Made by a program: the position numbers and the translations under genes | Assembly: GCF_900074915.1 (NCBI RefSeq) | Contig: NZ_LT222319.1 | Coordinates: 3,443,001 to 3,507,000 of the forward strand | From: Pseudomonas cerasi | GTDB taxonomy: Bacteria > Pseudomonadota > Gammaproteobacteria > Pseudomonadales > Pseudomonadaceae | Direction of reading: 5' to 3' | Length of the DNA stretch: 64,000 nucleotides | Shown: in pieces, positions 8,330-15,979 of the stretch | Layout of the letters: each line of letters starts with the position of its first letter | Position numbering within the stretch: the first letter of the stretch is position 1 | Notes under the pieces: generated by a model | Databases searched by the model: none | What the model saw: only the letters and a program-made list of their open reading frames with translations | Told to the model about the DNA's origin: nothing

Positions 8330-9049
8330 TCAGCAATTTTCGAAGTGAGTCTTGCGCTGGCCGCGCAACACGATATCAAAGCGGTACGCCAGGCAATCCA
8401 TAGGGTTGCCCATGCCCAGGTCGAGCCTGGCAATCAGGCTCTGCACGGCGTCCGGATTGGCGATGGCCTTGACGATCGGGCAGATCGGAATCAGCGGATC
8501 GCCTTCGAAATACAACTGGGTAATCAGGCGTGTGGCAATCGACGGCCCGCTGATCGACACGTGAATGTGCGCCGGGCGCCAGTCGTTGGGACCGTTGCGC
8601 CACGGGTAGGGCCCTGGCTTTACGGTACGGAAGCTGTAATTGCCTTCGCTGTCGGTCAGTGCACGTCCGACGCCGCCGAAATTGGGATCGATGGGCGCCA
8701 GATAGGCATCGCGCTTGTGGCGATAACGCCCACCGGCGTTGGCCTGCCAGATCTCCACCAACGTGTGCGGAATCGGCTTTCCATACTGATCGCAGACCCG
8801 CCCGGCCAGCAGGATACGCTCGCCGATGGGCAGACCGCCGTTGTTGAAATTGAGCAGCAGATCGTTATCGTGCTGACCGAATTTCAAATGCGAGAAATCC
8901 GGGCCGGTGGTTTCGGAAATGGACTGCGGGATACTGACCAGCGCCTGACGCGGCGAGCGCAGGATCGAGGTCTTGTAATCAGGGGTGAGAGCTTTTGGAT
9001 GCCAGTTTCGGTCACGAATGACGAAGCGGCTGTTGTCCGCGGCAGACAT
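8330..9049 (-). CDS. pcaH: Protocatechuate 3,4-dioxygenase, beta subunit
   Basis: A 239-aa catalytic subunit of the intradiol dioxygenase. The segments LAGRVCDQYGKPIPHTLVEIWQ, GRYRHKRDAYLAPIDPNFGG and RPAHIHVSISG hold the expected Tyr and His ligands of the non-heme Fe(III) centre. The frame is open upstream to 9277, but the start is placed at 9049, where CGAGGAGAA precedes ATG and the protein gets the normal family length. It is the first enzyme gene of the operon, with the PcaQ-type palindrome 113 bp upstream of its start. Confidence 0.95.
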   Translation of the reverse strand: MSAADNSRFVIRDRNWHPKALTPDYKTSILRSPRQALVSIPQSISETTGPDFSHLKFGQHDNDLLLNFNNGGLPIGERILLAGRVCDQYGKPIPHTLVEIWQANAGGRYRHKRDAYLAPIDPNFGGVGRALTDSEGNYSFRTVKPGPYPWRNGPNDWRPAHIHVSISGPSIATRLITQLYFEGDPLIPICPIVKAIANPDAVQSLIARLDLGMGNPMDCLAYRFDIVLRGQRKTHFENC

Positions 9050-9161
9050 GGCGTTCTCCTCGTTTTTCTTATGGGGCGCGCAGGCGTGGGTCACATGCGC
9101 TACAGGCTGCGGCGAAGTGTCGCGCGATCCATGCTTATAGAGAACTGAAATAAACCCCATG

Positions 9162-9185
9162 ATCCATAACCAATTGGTTATGGAT
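9162..9185. promoter_or_regulatory. PcaQ operator: 24-bp perfect palindrome
   Basis: A perfect 24-bp palindrome centred on ATAACC-N4-GGTTAT (9166-9181), with flanks ATCC/GGAT. ATAACC-N4-GGTTAT is the PcaQ box described for rhizobial pca promoters. It lies directly after the pcaQ stop codon and upstream of pcaH. Confidence 0.8.
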
Positions 9186-9186
9186 A

Positions 9187-10107
9187 CTAGACGTTGCGAT
9201 AGGCCTCTCCAAGGCTCCGCAGTTCGTCCACGCACCACTGCGCTGCGCGCGTGAGTGGCAAGGCCGGGTTGCTGCACAAACCGACCGAGCCGCCCGGTTC
9301 ACGAATACCCATGTCCAGCTCCACCAGCGTGCCGCCTTTCAACTCCAGCGACACGGCATCCAGTGGCGCGATCCACACCGCATCGCTGCATTGCACATAG
9401 CGGCGGCTGAGGGTGAGCGAGAGGGTTTCAAGGCGTTGACGCGGCATGCGGATACCGCACTGCACGAACAGACTGTCGGCAAACTTGCGGATGGTGGTGC
9501 CTGCCAGCGGCAATACCAGCGGGAATTGCTCCAGACTTTCGGGCTTGAGCGGCGCAGCCAGCAACGGGTGATCGCTGCGCACCACCAGCGTCATCGACTC
9601 GTTGTACAGGTGCTCGAACGTCAGGCCCTGAATCTGCGGGCTGTCTGTCATGCGCCCGACCACCAGATCCAGCTCCCCTACCCTCAATTGCGACAGCAGA
9701 TACGCGCTGGGCCCGGTCATCACGCTGACGATCAGCGCCGGGTGCCGCTGGTGCAGGCGATGAACGACCTCAGGCACCAGCAGGCTTTCGGCCGTCGACA
9801 GTACACCCAGTCGTGCAGTGACGGTGTCATGCTCACCCGAGCGCAGGCTGCTGACGCCCTCGCGCAGGGCCTGCACGCTGGGCCCGGCAAACCGCATGAA
9901 CGCCACGCCGGCTTCGGTGAGTGCCGCGCCGCTCTTACTGCGCACGAATAACGTGGTGTCGAGCAGGGTTTCCAGCTCTTTGAGACTTTTCGACAGCGCA
10001 GGCTGACTGATCGCCAGAACGTCGGAAGCACGCGCCAGACTGCCCTGCCGGGCCACTTCAAGAAAGCAGACCAGATGGCGAAATTTGATGCGTGTATCGA
10101 TATTCAC
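9187..10107 (-). CDS. pcaQ: LysR-type regulator of pca genes
   Basis: A 306-aa LysR-type activator. The N-terminal helix-turn-helix (RIKFRHLVCFLEVARQGSLARASDVLAISQPALSKSLKELE) closely resembles PcaQ, including the KFRHL opening. A substrate-binding LysR domain follows (about residues 95-300), expected to sense a pathway intermediate such as carboxymuconate. It is co-directional with pcaHG, not divergent as is common for LysR genes, and its box sits between the two genes. The start is GTG at 10107 with a weak ribosome site. Confidence 0.85.
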   Translation of the reverse strand: MNIDTRIKFRHLVCFLEVARQGSLARASDVLAISQPALSKSLKELETLLDTTLFVRSKSGAALTEAGVAFMRFAGPSVQALREGVSSLRSGEHDTVTARLGVLSTAESLLVPEVVHRLHQRHPALIVSVMTGPSAYLLSQLRVGELDLVVGRMTDSPQIQGLTFEHLYNESMTLVVRSDHPLLAAPLKPESLEQFPLVLPLAGTTIRKFADSLFVQCGIRMPRQRLETLSLTLSRRYVQCSDAVWIAPLDAVSLELKGGTLVELDMGIREPGGSVGLCSNPALPLTRAAQWCVDELRSLGEAYRNV

Positions 10108-10159
10108 TGCGCGTCGTGTCCGGTAAATGAAAGGGAATACAGCTCAACGACAAGGCAGC

Positions 10160-10402
10160 TCAGCGACTCAGAAACGACGCCACTTGAGGCGCGTCAAATG
10201 GCCAGTCCAGCTCGTCACCGGTGTCGATCCGACGCAACACAGGAACGCGCAACTCATAGCGTTCATGCAGTTGCTCATCCTCGCAGATGTCGACCAGCTC
10301 AACCAGCAGGCCGTGCTCAATGGCAAATGGCAGTAAAACTGCTTCGGCAACCTCGCACAGCGGGCATCACAGGGTGCTGAACAGCTGGCATTCGGGGGTC
10401 AT
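10160..10402 (-). pseudogene. Glutaredoxin-like protein interrupted by in-frame TGA
   Basis: The minus-strand frame from ATG at 10402 to TGA at 10160-10162 spells an 80-codon glutaredoxin/thioredoxin-like protein (DUF836 type). It has a CPLC redox motif at residues 13-16, then VELVDICEDEQLHERYELRVPVL and the C-terminus DWPFDAPQVASFLSR. Codon 12, immediately before the CxxC, is TGA (10367-10369). Homologues I recall have Gly there (GCHLC), so a single GGA-to-TGA change explains it. No start after the stop would restore CxxC. It could be a true null allele, a sequencing error, or read through. The rest of the frame is intact. Confidence 0.75.
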
Positions 10403-10459
10403 GAGTCGATCCTCGGCGAATCCTCGGTAAGCGGAAATTATTCTAGGCGCGCACCGGGA

Positions 10460-11542
10460 TCACGTCGACACCCGGAAATGCGCCTTGCTGAACGCATTGG
10501 CGCGGTCCAGTACCGGTTTCTCGAAACAACGGTAACCGACCCAGCCATAGCACAGCGCCGCAGCCATCATCAGCAGCGCGAAAAACAGGTTGTCCAGGTA
10601 GCTTTCGGGCCAGGCCCCCACCAGACTCCAGACCCTGCCGATCACCCCCAGCACCAGCAGATGAGACAGATAGATCGTGTAGGACATATCGCCCACGGCA
10701 ACCAGAAACACCGGCACCACCAGCTGTCGGCGCCGTTCGAGCAAGGCCAGCGTCACCACCAGTACGCCGAACGTGCCGCCGACCATGAGCATGCGCAGCA
10801 GCCCCTGACTTTCGTACAACCGGTAATAGCCGATCAGGGGCACCGCCGCCAACAACGCGACACCGAGCAGCAACCAGACCGCAGCCGTCGGCACGCGGGC
10901 ACTGTGGCGACCGTAAAAGAACAAGGCCAGCGCGGCACCCAGCATGAATTCGAGGGCATAGGGATGCAGGACGATCTTCACTGCCGAGGAATAGTCCTGC
11001 CAGTCTGCCAGCGTATTGAACACCACGATGATCATGCCCCAAACACCGAGCAGAAACGGCAGACTGCGCTCGCGAAACAGCAGGAAGCCGGAGAACACCA
11101 CGTAGAACCACAGCTCGAACAGCAGCGACCAGGCCACCATCACCAGCAGCACCTTGTCGTTGGGCAACAGCAGGAACGACATGATCAGATTGGACGAGCC
11201 ATGCCCGCTGTTGACCATGCCCGGCTGCACCAGATAAACCCCCAGGGTGATGAAAAAGTACAACCAGTAGGTGGGATAGATCCGCGAGACCCGATTGAAC
11301 AGAAAGCGCTGAGCCTCGACTCCGCTCTGAAAACGGCCACGGCTGACAATCACTATGACGAATCCGCTGATGACGAAAAACAGATCGACGCCCAACTGAA
11401 AAAAATCGAGCCAGGGCGGCAAAAGGATATCGCCACCGGAAAACTTGCTCTCCACCGACATCATATGAAACAACACAACGCCAAGGACCGCTACGCCCCT
11501 GAGCCCCTGCAGGGAATACAGCCGCTCCATGCCTCTCTCCAT
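10460..11542 (-). CDS. Acyltransferase-3 family membrane protein
   Basis: A 360-aa integral membrane acyltransferase of the OafA/NodX/WecH family, which acetylates or acylates surface polysaccharides or other extracytoplasmic acceptors. The signature LQGLRGVAVLGVVLFHMM near the N-terminus includes the R and H needed for activity, followed by FFQLGVDLFFVISGFVI, and about ten membrane segments run to residue 345. A second ATG at 11530 (MERLYSLQG) is preceded by GGAGAGAGG and may be the true start. It stands alone with no sugar-biosynthesis neighbours, so the acceptor cannot be named. Confidence 0.8.
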   Translation of the reverse strand: MERGMERLYSLQGLRGVAVLGVVLFHMMSVESKFSGGDILLPPWLDFFQLGVDLFFVISGFVIVIVSRGRFQSGVEAQRFLFNRVSRIYPTYWLYFFITLGVYLVQPGMVNSGHGSSNLIMSFLLLPNDKVLLVMVAWSLLFELWFYVVFSGFLLFRERSLPFLLGVWGMIIVVFNTLADWQDYSSAVKIVLHPYALEFMLGAALALFFYGRHSARVPTAAVWLLLGVALLAAVPLIGYYRLYESQGLLRMLMVGGTFGVLVVTLALLERRRQLVVPVFLVAVGDMSYTIYLSHLLVLGVIGRVWSLVGAWPESYLDNLFFALLMMAAALCYGWVGYRCFEKPVLDRANAFSKAHFRVST

Positions 11543-11718
11543 TCAACGGATGTCGCGCGCGCCAGGCCATCCCGTGGTCACGCGTGTGGAGCATAGCCAA
11601 TGGCCAGAAATACGGAACCCCAATCTTCCAGTGCTTGCGGTTTTTCCTGGCAGATAGTTTTGGAGTAAGGTGCAGCGGCTGCGTAAAGCCTGATCGAACA
11701 CGATACGCCAATCGAAGT

Positions 11719-11746
11719 GAACCTTCAGGAATCACCTGTACTCGAA
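11719..11746 (+). promoter_or_regulatory. Possible AlgU (sigma22)-type promoter
   Basis: GAACCT (11719-11724), 17 bp, TCGAA (11742-11746) resembles the AlgU/RpoE pattern GAACTT-N16/17-TCTGA and is 32 bp before the yqjD-like start. The match is imperfect. Confidence 0.3.
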
Positions 11747-11777
11747 ACATTCATACGCCCACCAAACGGAGAACATC

Positions 11778-12092
11778 ATGGCCCGCCAAACTGCACAGAA
11801 TGCTCAGGAAATCCTGAGAGCCGACTTCCAGGTACTGGTTGCCGACACTGAGAAATTGCTGGCGCATACCGCCTCTCTCGCTGGTGATCAGGCCGATGAA
11901 CTGCGCGCCCAGATCCGCGAAAGCCTGCTGCGTGCCAAGGAAACCCTGAAGACCACCGAAGATTCGTTGCGCGAGCGCGGCGAAGCTGCAGTGATCGCCA
12001 CCGAAGATTACGTTCAGAACAACCCCTGGCAGTCCGTCGGTATCGCCGCAGGTGTCGGCTTTCTGATCGGTCTGCTGGCTACAAGGCGCTAA
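11778..12092 (+). CDS. DUF883/ElaB-YqjD-like membrane-anchored protein
   Basis: A 104-aa protein with a long amphipathic, coiled-coil-like N-terminal part (residues 1-80, rich in E/A/R/L) and one C-terminal membrane helix (SVGIAAGVGFLIGLLA) ending in RR. This is the layout of E. coli YqjD/ElaB, which tether ribosomes to the membrane in stationary phase. It is the first gene of a tight three-gene set equivalent to yqjD-yqjE-yqjK. Ribosome binding is known for E. coli YqjD and only inferred here. Confidence 0.85.
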   Translation: MARQTAQNAQEILRADFQVLVADTEKLLAHTASLAGDQADELRAQIRESLLRAKETLKTTEDSLRERGEAAVIATEDYVQNNPWQSVGIAAGVGFLIGLLATRR

Positions 12093-12096
12093 CATC

Positions 12097-12489
12097 ATGA
12101 CTCTGGGAACGGAATCAGCACCGCCCGAGGGAACTCCGGGCTCTTCACCGCGGCGCCTGGGCGCTGCCTTCCTTGGCCTGTTGCACACTCACGTCGAGCT
12201 GTTCGGCATCGAACTGCAGGAACAGAAAGCGCGAACCGTCAGCCTGCTGCTGTTCGCCGGTCTGGCACTGGTTTTCGGCCTGCTGCTGCTCACTGGGCTC
12301 TCGGCCTTGCTGCTGATCGTTCTGTGGGACAGCTATCGCCTGGCCGGCATCGTCGGCCTGTGTACGTTTTACCTGCTGGCCGCGATTTTCTGTGGATTGC
12401 GCCTCAAGGCAGCGATCTTCGACGAGTCTTCGCCCTTCCATGCGACCCTCGAAGAACTGGCCAATGACCGCGAGCGATTGATGCCATGA
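12097..12489 (+). CDS. YqjE-like (holin-superfamily III) membrane protein
   Basis: A 130-aa protein with two hydrophobic helices (about residues 47-72 and 80-105) and charged ends, matching the YqjE/phage-holin-like family PF07332. It starts 4 bp after the DUF883 gene and overlaps the next gene by ATGA. The holin label is structural only; nothing here suggests lysis, and no phage genes are near. Its role is unknown. Confidence 0.75.
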   Translation: MTLGTESAPPEGTPGSSPRRLGAAFLGLLHTHVELFGIELQEQKARTVSLLLFAGLALVFGLLLLTGLSALLLIVLWDSYRLAGIVGLCTFYLLAAIFCGLRLKAAIFDESSPFHATLEELANDRERLMP

Positions 12490-12842
12490 GTGAACCCAAG
12501 TCGCACCAGAGCAATACCCGTCGAGAACTGCGCAAGGCACTGATTCGCTTGCGTATGGAAATGCACCGCCAGGAAATTCGCCACGAATCTGCGCAACTGA
12601 TGCAACCGTTGCAACGCTTTCGCGGCATCCGTCACGACTGGAAAAGCGCGCTGGGCTTTCGCCACGCGCCGCTCTGGGGCGTGGGCTCGGTTGCCCTGCT
12701 GGGTTTTCTGAGCGGCAAACGTGCCAAGACCGGACGTACCAGCCTGCTGGGTCGCCTGTTGAAGCTGGGCATCACGTTGACGCCAGTGGTCAAGGTCGCC
12801 ATGCAAACGCGCGCCCTGCAGAATCGCAATCGCAAAGTCTGA
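12486..12842 (+). CDS. YqjK-like hypothetical protein
   Basis: A 118-aa, strongly basic protein (many R/K, for example RRELRKALIRLRMEMHRQEIRH) with one modest hydrophobic stretch (PLWGVGSVALLGFLSG). It is the third member of the yqjDE set by position, coupled by a 4-bp overlap, and ends before a strong terminator. The basic character would suit membrane-surface or nucleic-acid contacts, but no function is known to me. Confidence 0.65.
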   Translation: MSEPKSHQSNTRRELRKALIRLRMEMHRQEIRHESAQLMQPLQRFRGIRHDWKSALGFRHAPLWGVGSVALLGFLSGKRAKTGRTSLLGRLLKLGITLTPVVKVAMQTRALQNRNRKV

Positions 12843-12893
12843 TTGCGCCATGCGTCCAGCGTGACCCAGGCCTGACTGTATCGGCCTGAATAT

Positions 12894-12933
12894 AAATGCC
12901 CGCTCCGGTATTCCGGAGCGGGCATTTGTTTTT
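12894..12933 (+). terminator. Intrinsic terminator of the yqjDEK-like operon
   Basis: A perfect 15-bp stem (12894-12908 with 12913-12927), loop TATT, followed by GTTTTT. A strong Rho-independent terminator. Confidence 0.92.
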
Positions 12934-13020
12934 CTACGGGCCTGTTTTCATCAATGCAGCCCTTGCGGCAGGCGTGTCGAACCGGGAAGCTACGCCCCTA
13001 TTACTGACGGAGTGAACGCA

Positions 13021-14352
13021 TTGGATTGGCAAACGCTGCTTAACCGCGAACGACTGGGCAAGACCCTGCACAGCCCCGAGGAACTGGGGCGCAGTCCGTT
13101 TCACAAGGACCATGACCGGATCATCTTTTCCGGGGCCTTTCGCCGCCTGGGGCGCAAGACCCAGGTGCATCCGGTGTCCAGCAACGATCATATTCATACG
13201 CGCCTGACCCACTCGTTGGAAGTCAGTTGTGTCGGCCGTTCGCTGGGGATGCGCGTCGGCGAAACGCTGCGCTCTGCCCTGCCCGACTGGTGCGATCCGA
13301 GCGACCTGGGCATGGTCGTGCAATCGGCCTGCCTGGCGCACGACATCGGCAATCCGCCGTTCGGTCACTCGGGCGAAGATGCGATTCGCAACTGGTTCAA
13401 TCAGGCGGCCGGGCGTGGCTGGCTTGATGCGATGAGCGACACCGAGCGCAATGACTTTCTCAATTTCGAAGGCAATGCCCAGGGCTTTCGGGTGCTGACG
13501 CAGCTGGAATACCACCAGTTCGACGGCGGCACCCGCCTGACCTACGCCACGCTGGGCACTTACCTCAAATACCCGTGGACCGCGCGCCACGCAGATTCGC
13601 TGGGCTACAAGAAGCACAAGTTCGGCTGCTATCAGAGCGAACTGCCGATTCTTGAGCAGATTGCCGGCAAGCTGGGTTTACCGCAGCTCGAAGATCAACG
13701 TTGGGCGCGCCATCCGCTGGTGTATCTGATGGAGGCTGCCGACGACATCTGTTACGCCCTGATCGACCTGGAAGACGGTCTGGAGATGGACCTGCTCAAC
13801 TACGCAGAAGTGGAATCACTTTTGCTCGGGCTGGTCGGTGATGATCTTCCGGAAACCTACCGGCAACTGGGTCCGGGCGACTCACGGCGGCGCAAACTGG
13901 CAATCCTGCGCGGCAAGGCCATCGAACACTTGACCAACGCGGCCGCCAGAGCCTTCGTCGAGCAGCAGGATGCCTTGCTGGCCGGCACCCTGCCTGGCGA
14001 CCTGGTCGAGCACATGCACGGTCCGGCCAAACGCTGTGTGCTGAATGCCAAGGACATGGCGCGCAAGAAAATCTTCCAGGACAAGCGCAAGACCCTGCAT
14101 GAAATCGGTGCCTACACCACGCTGGAGATCCTCCTCAATGCGTTCTGCGGCGCGGCCGTCGAACAGTTCGGCGGCAGGACGCCATCGTTCAAGCATCGGC
14201 GCATCCTCGACTTGCTGGGTAACAGTGCGCCCGATCCCAAGGCACCGCTACATACCTCGTTCCTGCGCATGATCGACTTCATCGCGGGCATGACCGACAG
14301 CTACGCCAGCGAAATGGCCCGGGAAATGACCGGCCGCTCCGGACAGATATAG
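13021..14352 (+). CDS. dgt: Deoxyguanosinetriphosphate triphosphohydrolase-like protein
   Basis: A 443-aa HD-domain dNTP triphosphohydrolase, the bacterial SAMHD1-like enzyme that removes triphosphate from dGTP and other dNTPs. The metal-binding motif is complete: HTRLTHSLEV, then ACLAHDIGNPPFGHSGE, and a later YLMEAADDICYALIDLED. A GTG at 13012 opens the same frame, but the ribosome site GGAG (13009-13012) overlaps it. TTG at 13021, 8 bp after GGAG, is therefore the better start and gives the N-terminus expected in Pseudomonas (DWQTLLNRERLGK). It stands as a single transcript between the yqj trio and a receiver gene. Confidence 0.9.
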   Translation: MDWQTLLNRERLGKTLHSPEELGRSPFHKDHDRIIFSGAFRRLGRKTQVHPVSSNDHIHTRLTHSLEVSCVGRSLGMRVGETLRSALPDWCDPSDLGMVVQSACLAHDIGNPPFGHSGEDAIRNWFNQAAGRGWLDAMSDTERNDFLNFEGNAQGFRVLTQLEYHQFDGGTRLTYATLGTYLKYPWTARHADSLGYKKHKFGCYQSELPILEQIAGKLGLPQLEDQRWARHPLVYLMEAADDICYALIDLEDGLEMDLLNYAEVESLLLGLVGDDLPETYRQLGPGDSRRRKLAILRGKAIEHLTNAAARAFVEQQDALLAGTLPGDLVEHMHGPAKRCVLNAKDMARKKIFQDKRKTLHEIGAYTTLEILLNAFCGAAVEQFGGRTPSFKHRRILDLLGNSAPDPKAPLHTSFLRMIDFIAGMTDSYASEMAREMTGRSGQI

Positions 14353-14601
14353 CCTCCCTCGACCCGCCCGCTGCCTGAACGGATGCAGGCAAAAGGCTGG
14401 TCAGACTGATTGCCTCGCAGAACTCAGACAGGCCCTACAAGCATGTCGGACGGGTCCTATCGCAGGTTTTCTTGCATCCCTCAATAATTCCAGCCACTTC
14501 AACTGCCATCCGGCACGTCATCCATCCGCCTGCGATACTCACGGGTCCGCACGCCGCCTGCCGATGCCTGAACGCTTCGCCAGGGCCTTTCCGGAACGCT
14601 C

Positions 14602-14994
14602 ATGTCCACACATAGCCTGCGCATCCTTCTGGTGGAAGATCACCCGTTTCAACTGATTGCCACCCAAGTGCTGCTCAACAATCATGGCTACTTCCTGCTG
14701 ACTCCCGTGCTTACGGCTGCCGAGGCGATGGCCGCCATGCAACGCAGTGCCGAACCCTACGGGCTTTTGTTGTGCGATCAGTGCCTGCCGGACATGTCGG
14801 GCCTCGACCTGATCGACGAGGCATCCCGACACGGCTGGCTGCGCCAGGCCATTCTGCTCAGCGGCTTGCCGGATACACAGCTTGAAAACCTGCAGCAACT
14901 CGCCCTGCAGCGCGATCTCCCTCTGCTCGGTTGCCTGAGCAAACCCCTGCACGGACCCGACCTCAGCCGCCTGCTGGGGCACCTCGTTGACTGA
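14602..14994 (+). CDS. Stand-alone response-regulator receiver protein
   Basis: A 130-aa protein that is only a CheY-like receiver domain. It begins RILLVEDHP with the acidic pocket ED, keeps the phosphoacceptor Asp in LLLCDQCLPDMSG and ends with the conserved Lys in CLSKP. No output domain is attached. It lies 358 bp before a RocA2/RocS2-like two-component pair in the same direction, so it may receive phosphate from the RocS2-like hybrid kinase or compete for it, an inference from position. P. aeruginosa Roc systems include a receiver-EAL protein, RocR; this one lacks an EAL domain. Confidence 0.8.
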   Translation: MSTHSLRILLVEDHPFQLIATQVLLNNHGYFLLTPVLTAAEAMAAMQRSAEPYGLLLCDQCLPDMSGLDLIDEASRHGWLRQAILLSGLPDTQLENLQQLALQRDLPLLGCLSKPLHGPDLSRLLGHLVD

Positions 14995-15352
14995 CATCGG
15001 CAACCCGGCTTTATGCGCTTTTGGATATCCCGGGTAAAAACCGGTACATACCTTAAACCGGCAAACCGTACCGATTACATTCGACGTTCAGACGCGTAGG
15101 AAATCATCAGTCAACATGAATGATGATTCCAGAAAGTAATAAACATTGGGTGCATCGCTCGCCAAACACACAATGAAATAAGCGTTAACGTTTAAACACA
15201 CTTGTGTTCTACGTAGGCTTTTACGTACTCCGATACGCTAATTCTTGTAGGACCTTTCCTATATATGCCTGCCGAGCAAGTCTCTTTATGTGCCTGCCCG
15301 AACATCTGAGCTAAGGTGCGCGCTTTCTTCACTGCTTGTTATGGAATGGAAT
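14995..15352. other. A+T-rich intergenic region
   Basis: No gene seen. The part 15090-15270 is clearly richer in A+T than its surroundings (for example GCGTTAACGTTTAAACAC), which suits a regulated promoter for the two-component genes that follow. No specific operator recognised. Confidence 0.5.
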
Positions 15353-15979
15353 ATGAACTCAGTTTTTATCATCGACGATCACCCGGTCATCCGGATGGCG
15401 GTAAGAATGCTTCTGGAGAACGAAAACTATGAGGTGGTCGGCGAAACCGATAACGGTGTCGACCCCATGCAAATGGTTCGTGAATGCATGCCCGACCTGA
15501 TCATCCTCGATATCAGCATTCCCAAGCTCGACGGCCTTGAGGTGCTGGCTCGCTTCAATACGATGGGGCTGTCCTCCAAGATTCTGGTGCTGACGTCGCA
15601 AACTCCCAACCTGTTTGCCATTCGCTGCATGCAATCGGGTGCCTCGGGTTATGTGTGCAAGCAGGAAGACCTTAGCGAGCTGCTCAGTTCGGTGAAAGCG
15701 GTATTATCCGGCTACAATTACTTTCCCAGTCAGGCGTTGACGTGCGCAGTTCGTGAAGATGGACAGACCCACGAGCTGGAGCTGTTCAAGTTGGTCAATG
15801 ACCGCGAACTGATGGTATTGCAGTTATTTGCCCAGGGCCGTTCCAACAAGGAAATAGCCAAGGGTATGTTTCTCAGTAACAAAACCGTCAGTACTTACAA
15901 AACGCGACTGATGCAAAAACTAAAAACAAGAACCTTGGTAGAACTTATCGAGATGGCAAAACGCAACGCGCTAGTGTGA
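15353..15979 (+). CDS. LuxR/FixJ-type response regulator, RocA2/BvgA-like
   Basis: A 208-aa regulator with an N-terminal receiver domain (FIIDDHPVIRMAV, phosphoacceptor Asp in LIILDISIPKLDG, Lys in VCKQED) and a C-terminal LuxR helix-turn-helix (NDRELMVLQLFAQGRSNKEIAKGMFLSNKTVSTYKTRLMQKL). The frame is open to 15290, but ATG at 15353 gives the usual receiver start. The downstream hybrid kinase starts inside its stop (GTGA). Its position beside yggL-dacB and dgt matches P. aeruginosa PA3045 (rocA2), from memory, where the Roc systems govern fimbriae and efflux genes. Confidence 0.85.
   Translation: MNSVFIIDDHPVIRMAVRMLLENENYEVVGETDNGVDPMQMVRECMPDLIILDISIPKLDGLEVLARFNTMGLSSKILVLTSQTPNLFAIRCMQSGASGYVCKQEDLSELLSSVKAVLSGYNYFPSQALTCAVREDGQTHELELFKLVNDRELMVLQLFAQGRSNKEIAKGMFLSNKTVSTYKTRLMQKLKTRTLVELIEMAKRNALV

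Noticed and set aside
10367..10369. Selenocysteine at the in-frame TGA
   Set aside because: Homologues have Gly at this place and the redox Cys residues are already present beside it; no SECIS-like hairpin is evident just downstream.
12097..12489. Phage holin
   Set aside because: Only a family label; the neighbours are yqjD- and yqjK-like genes and no phage genes are present.
13012..13020. GTG start of dgt
   Set aside because: The only ribosome site, GGAG, overlaps this codon; TTG at 13021 has correct spacing.
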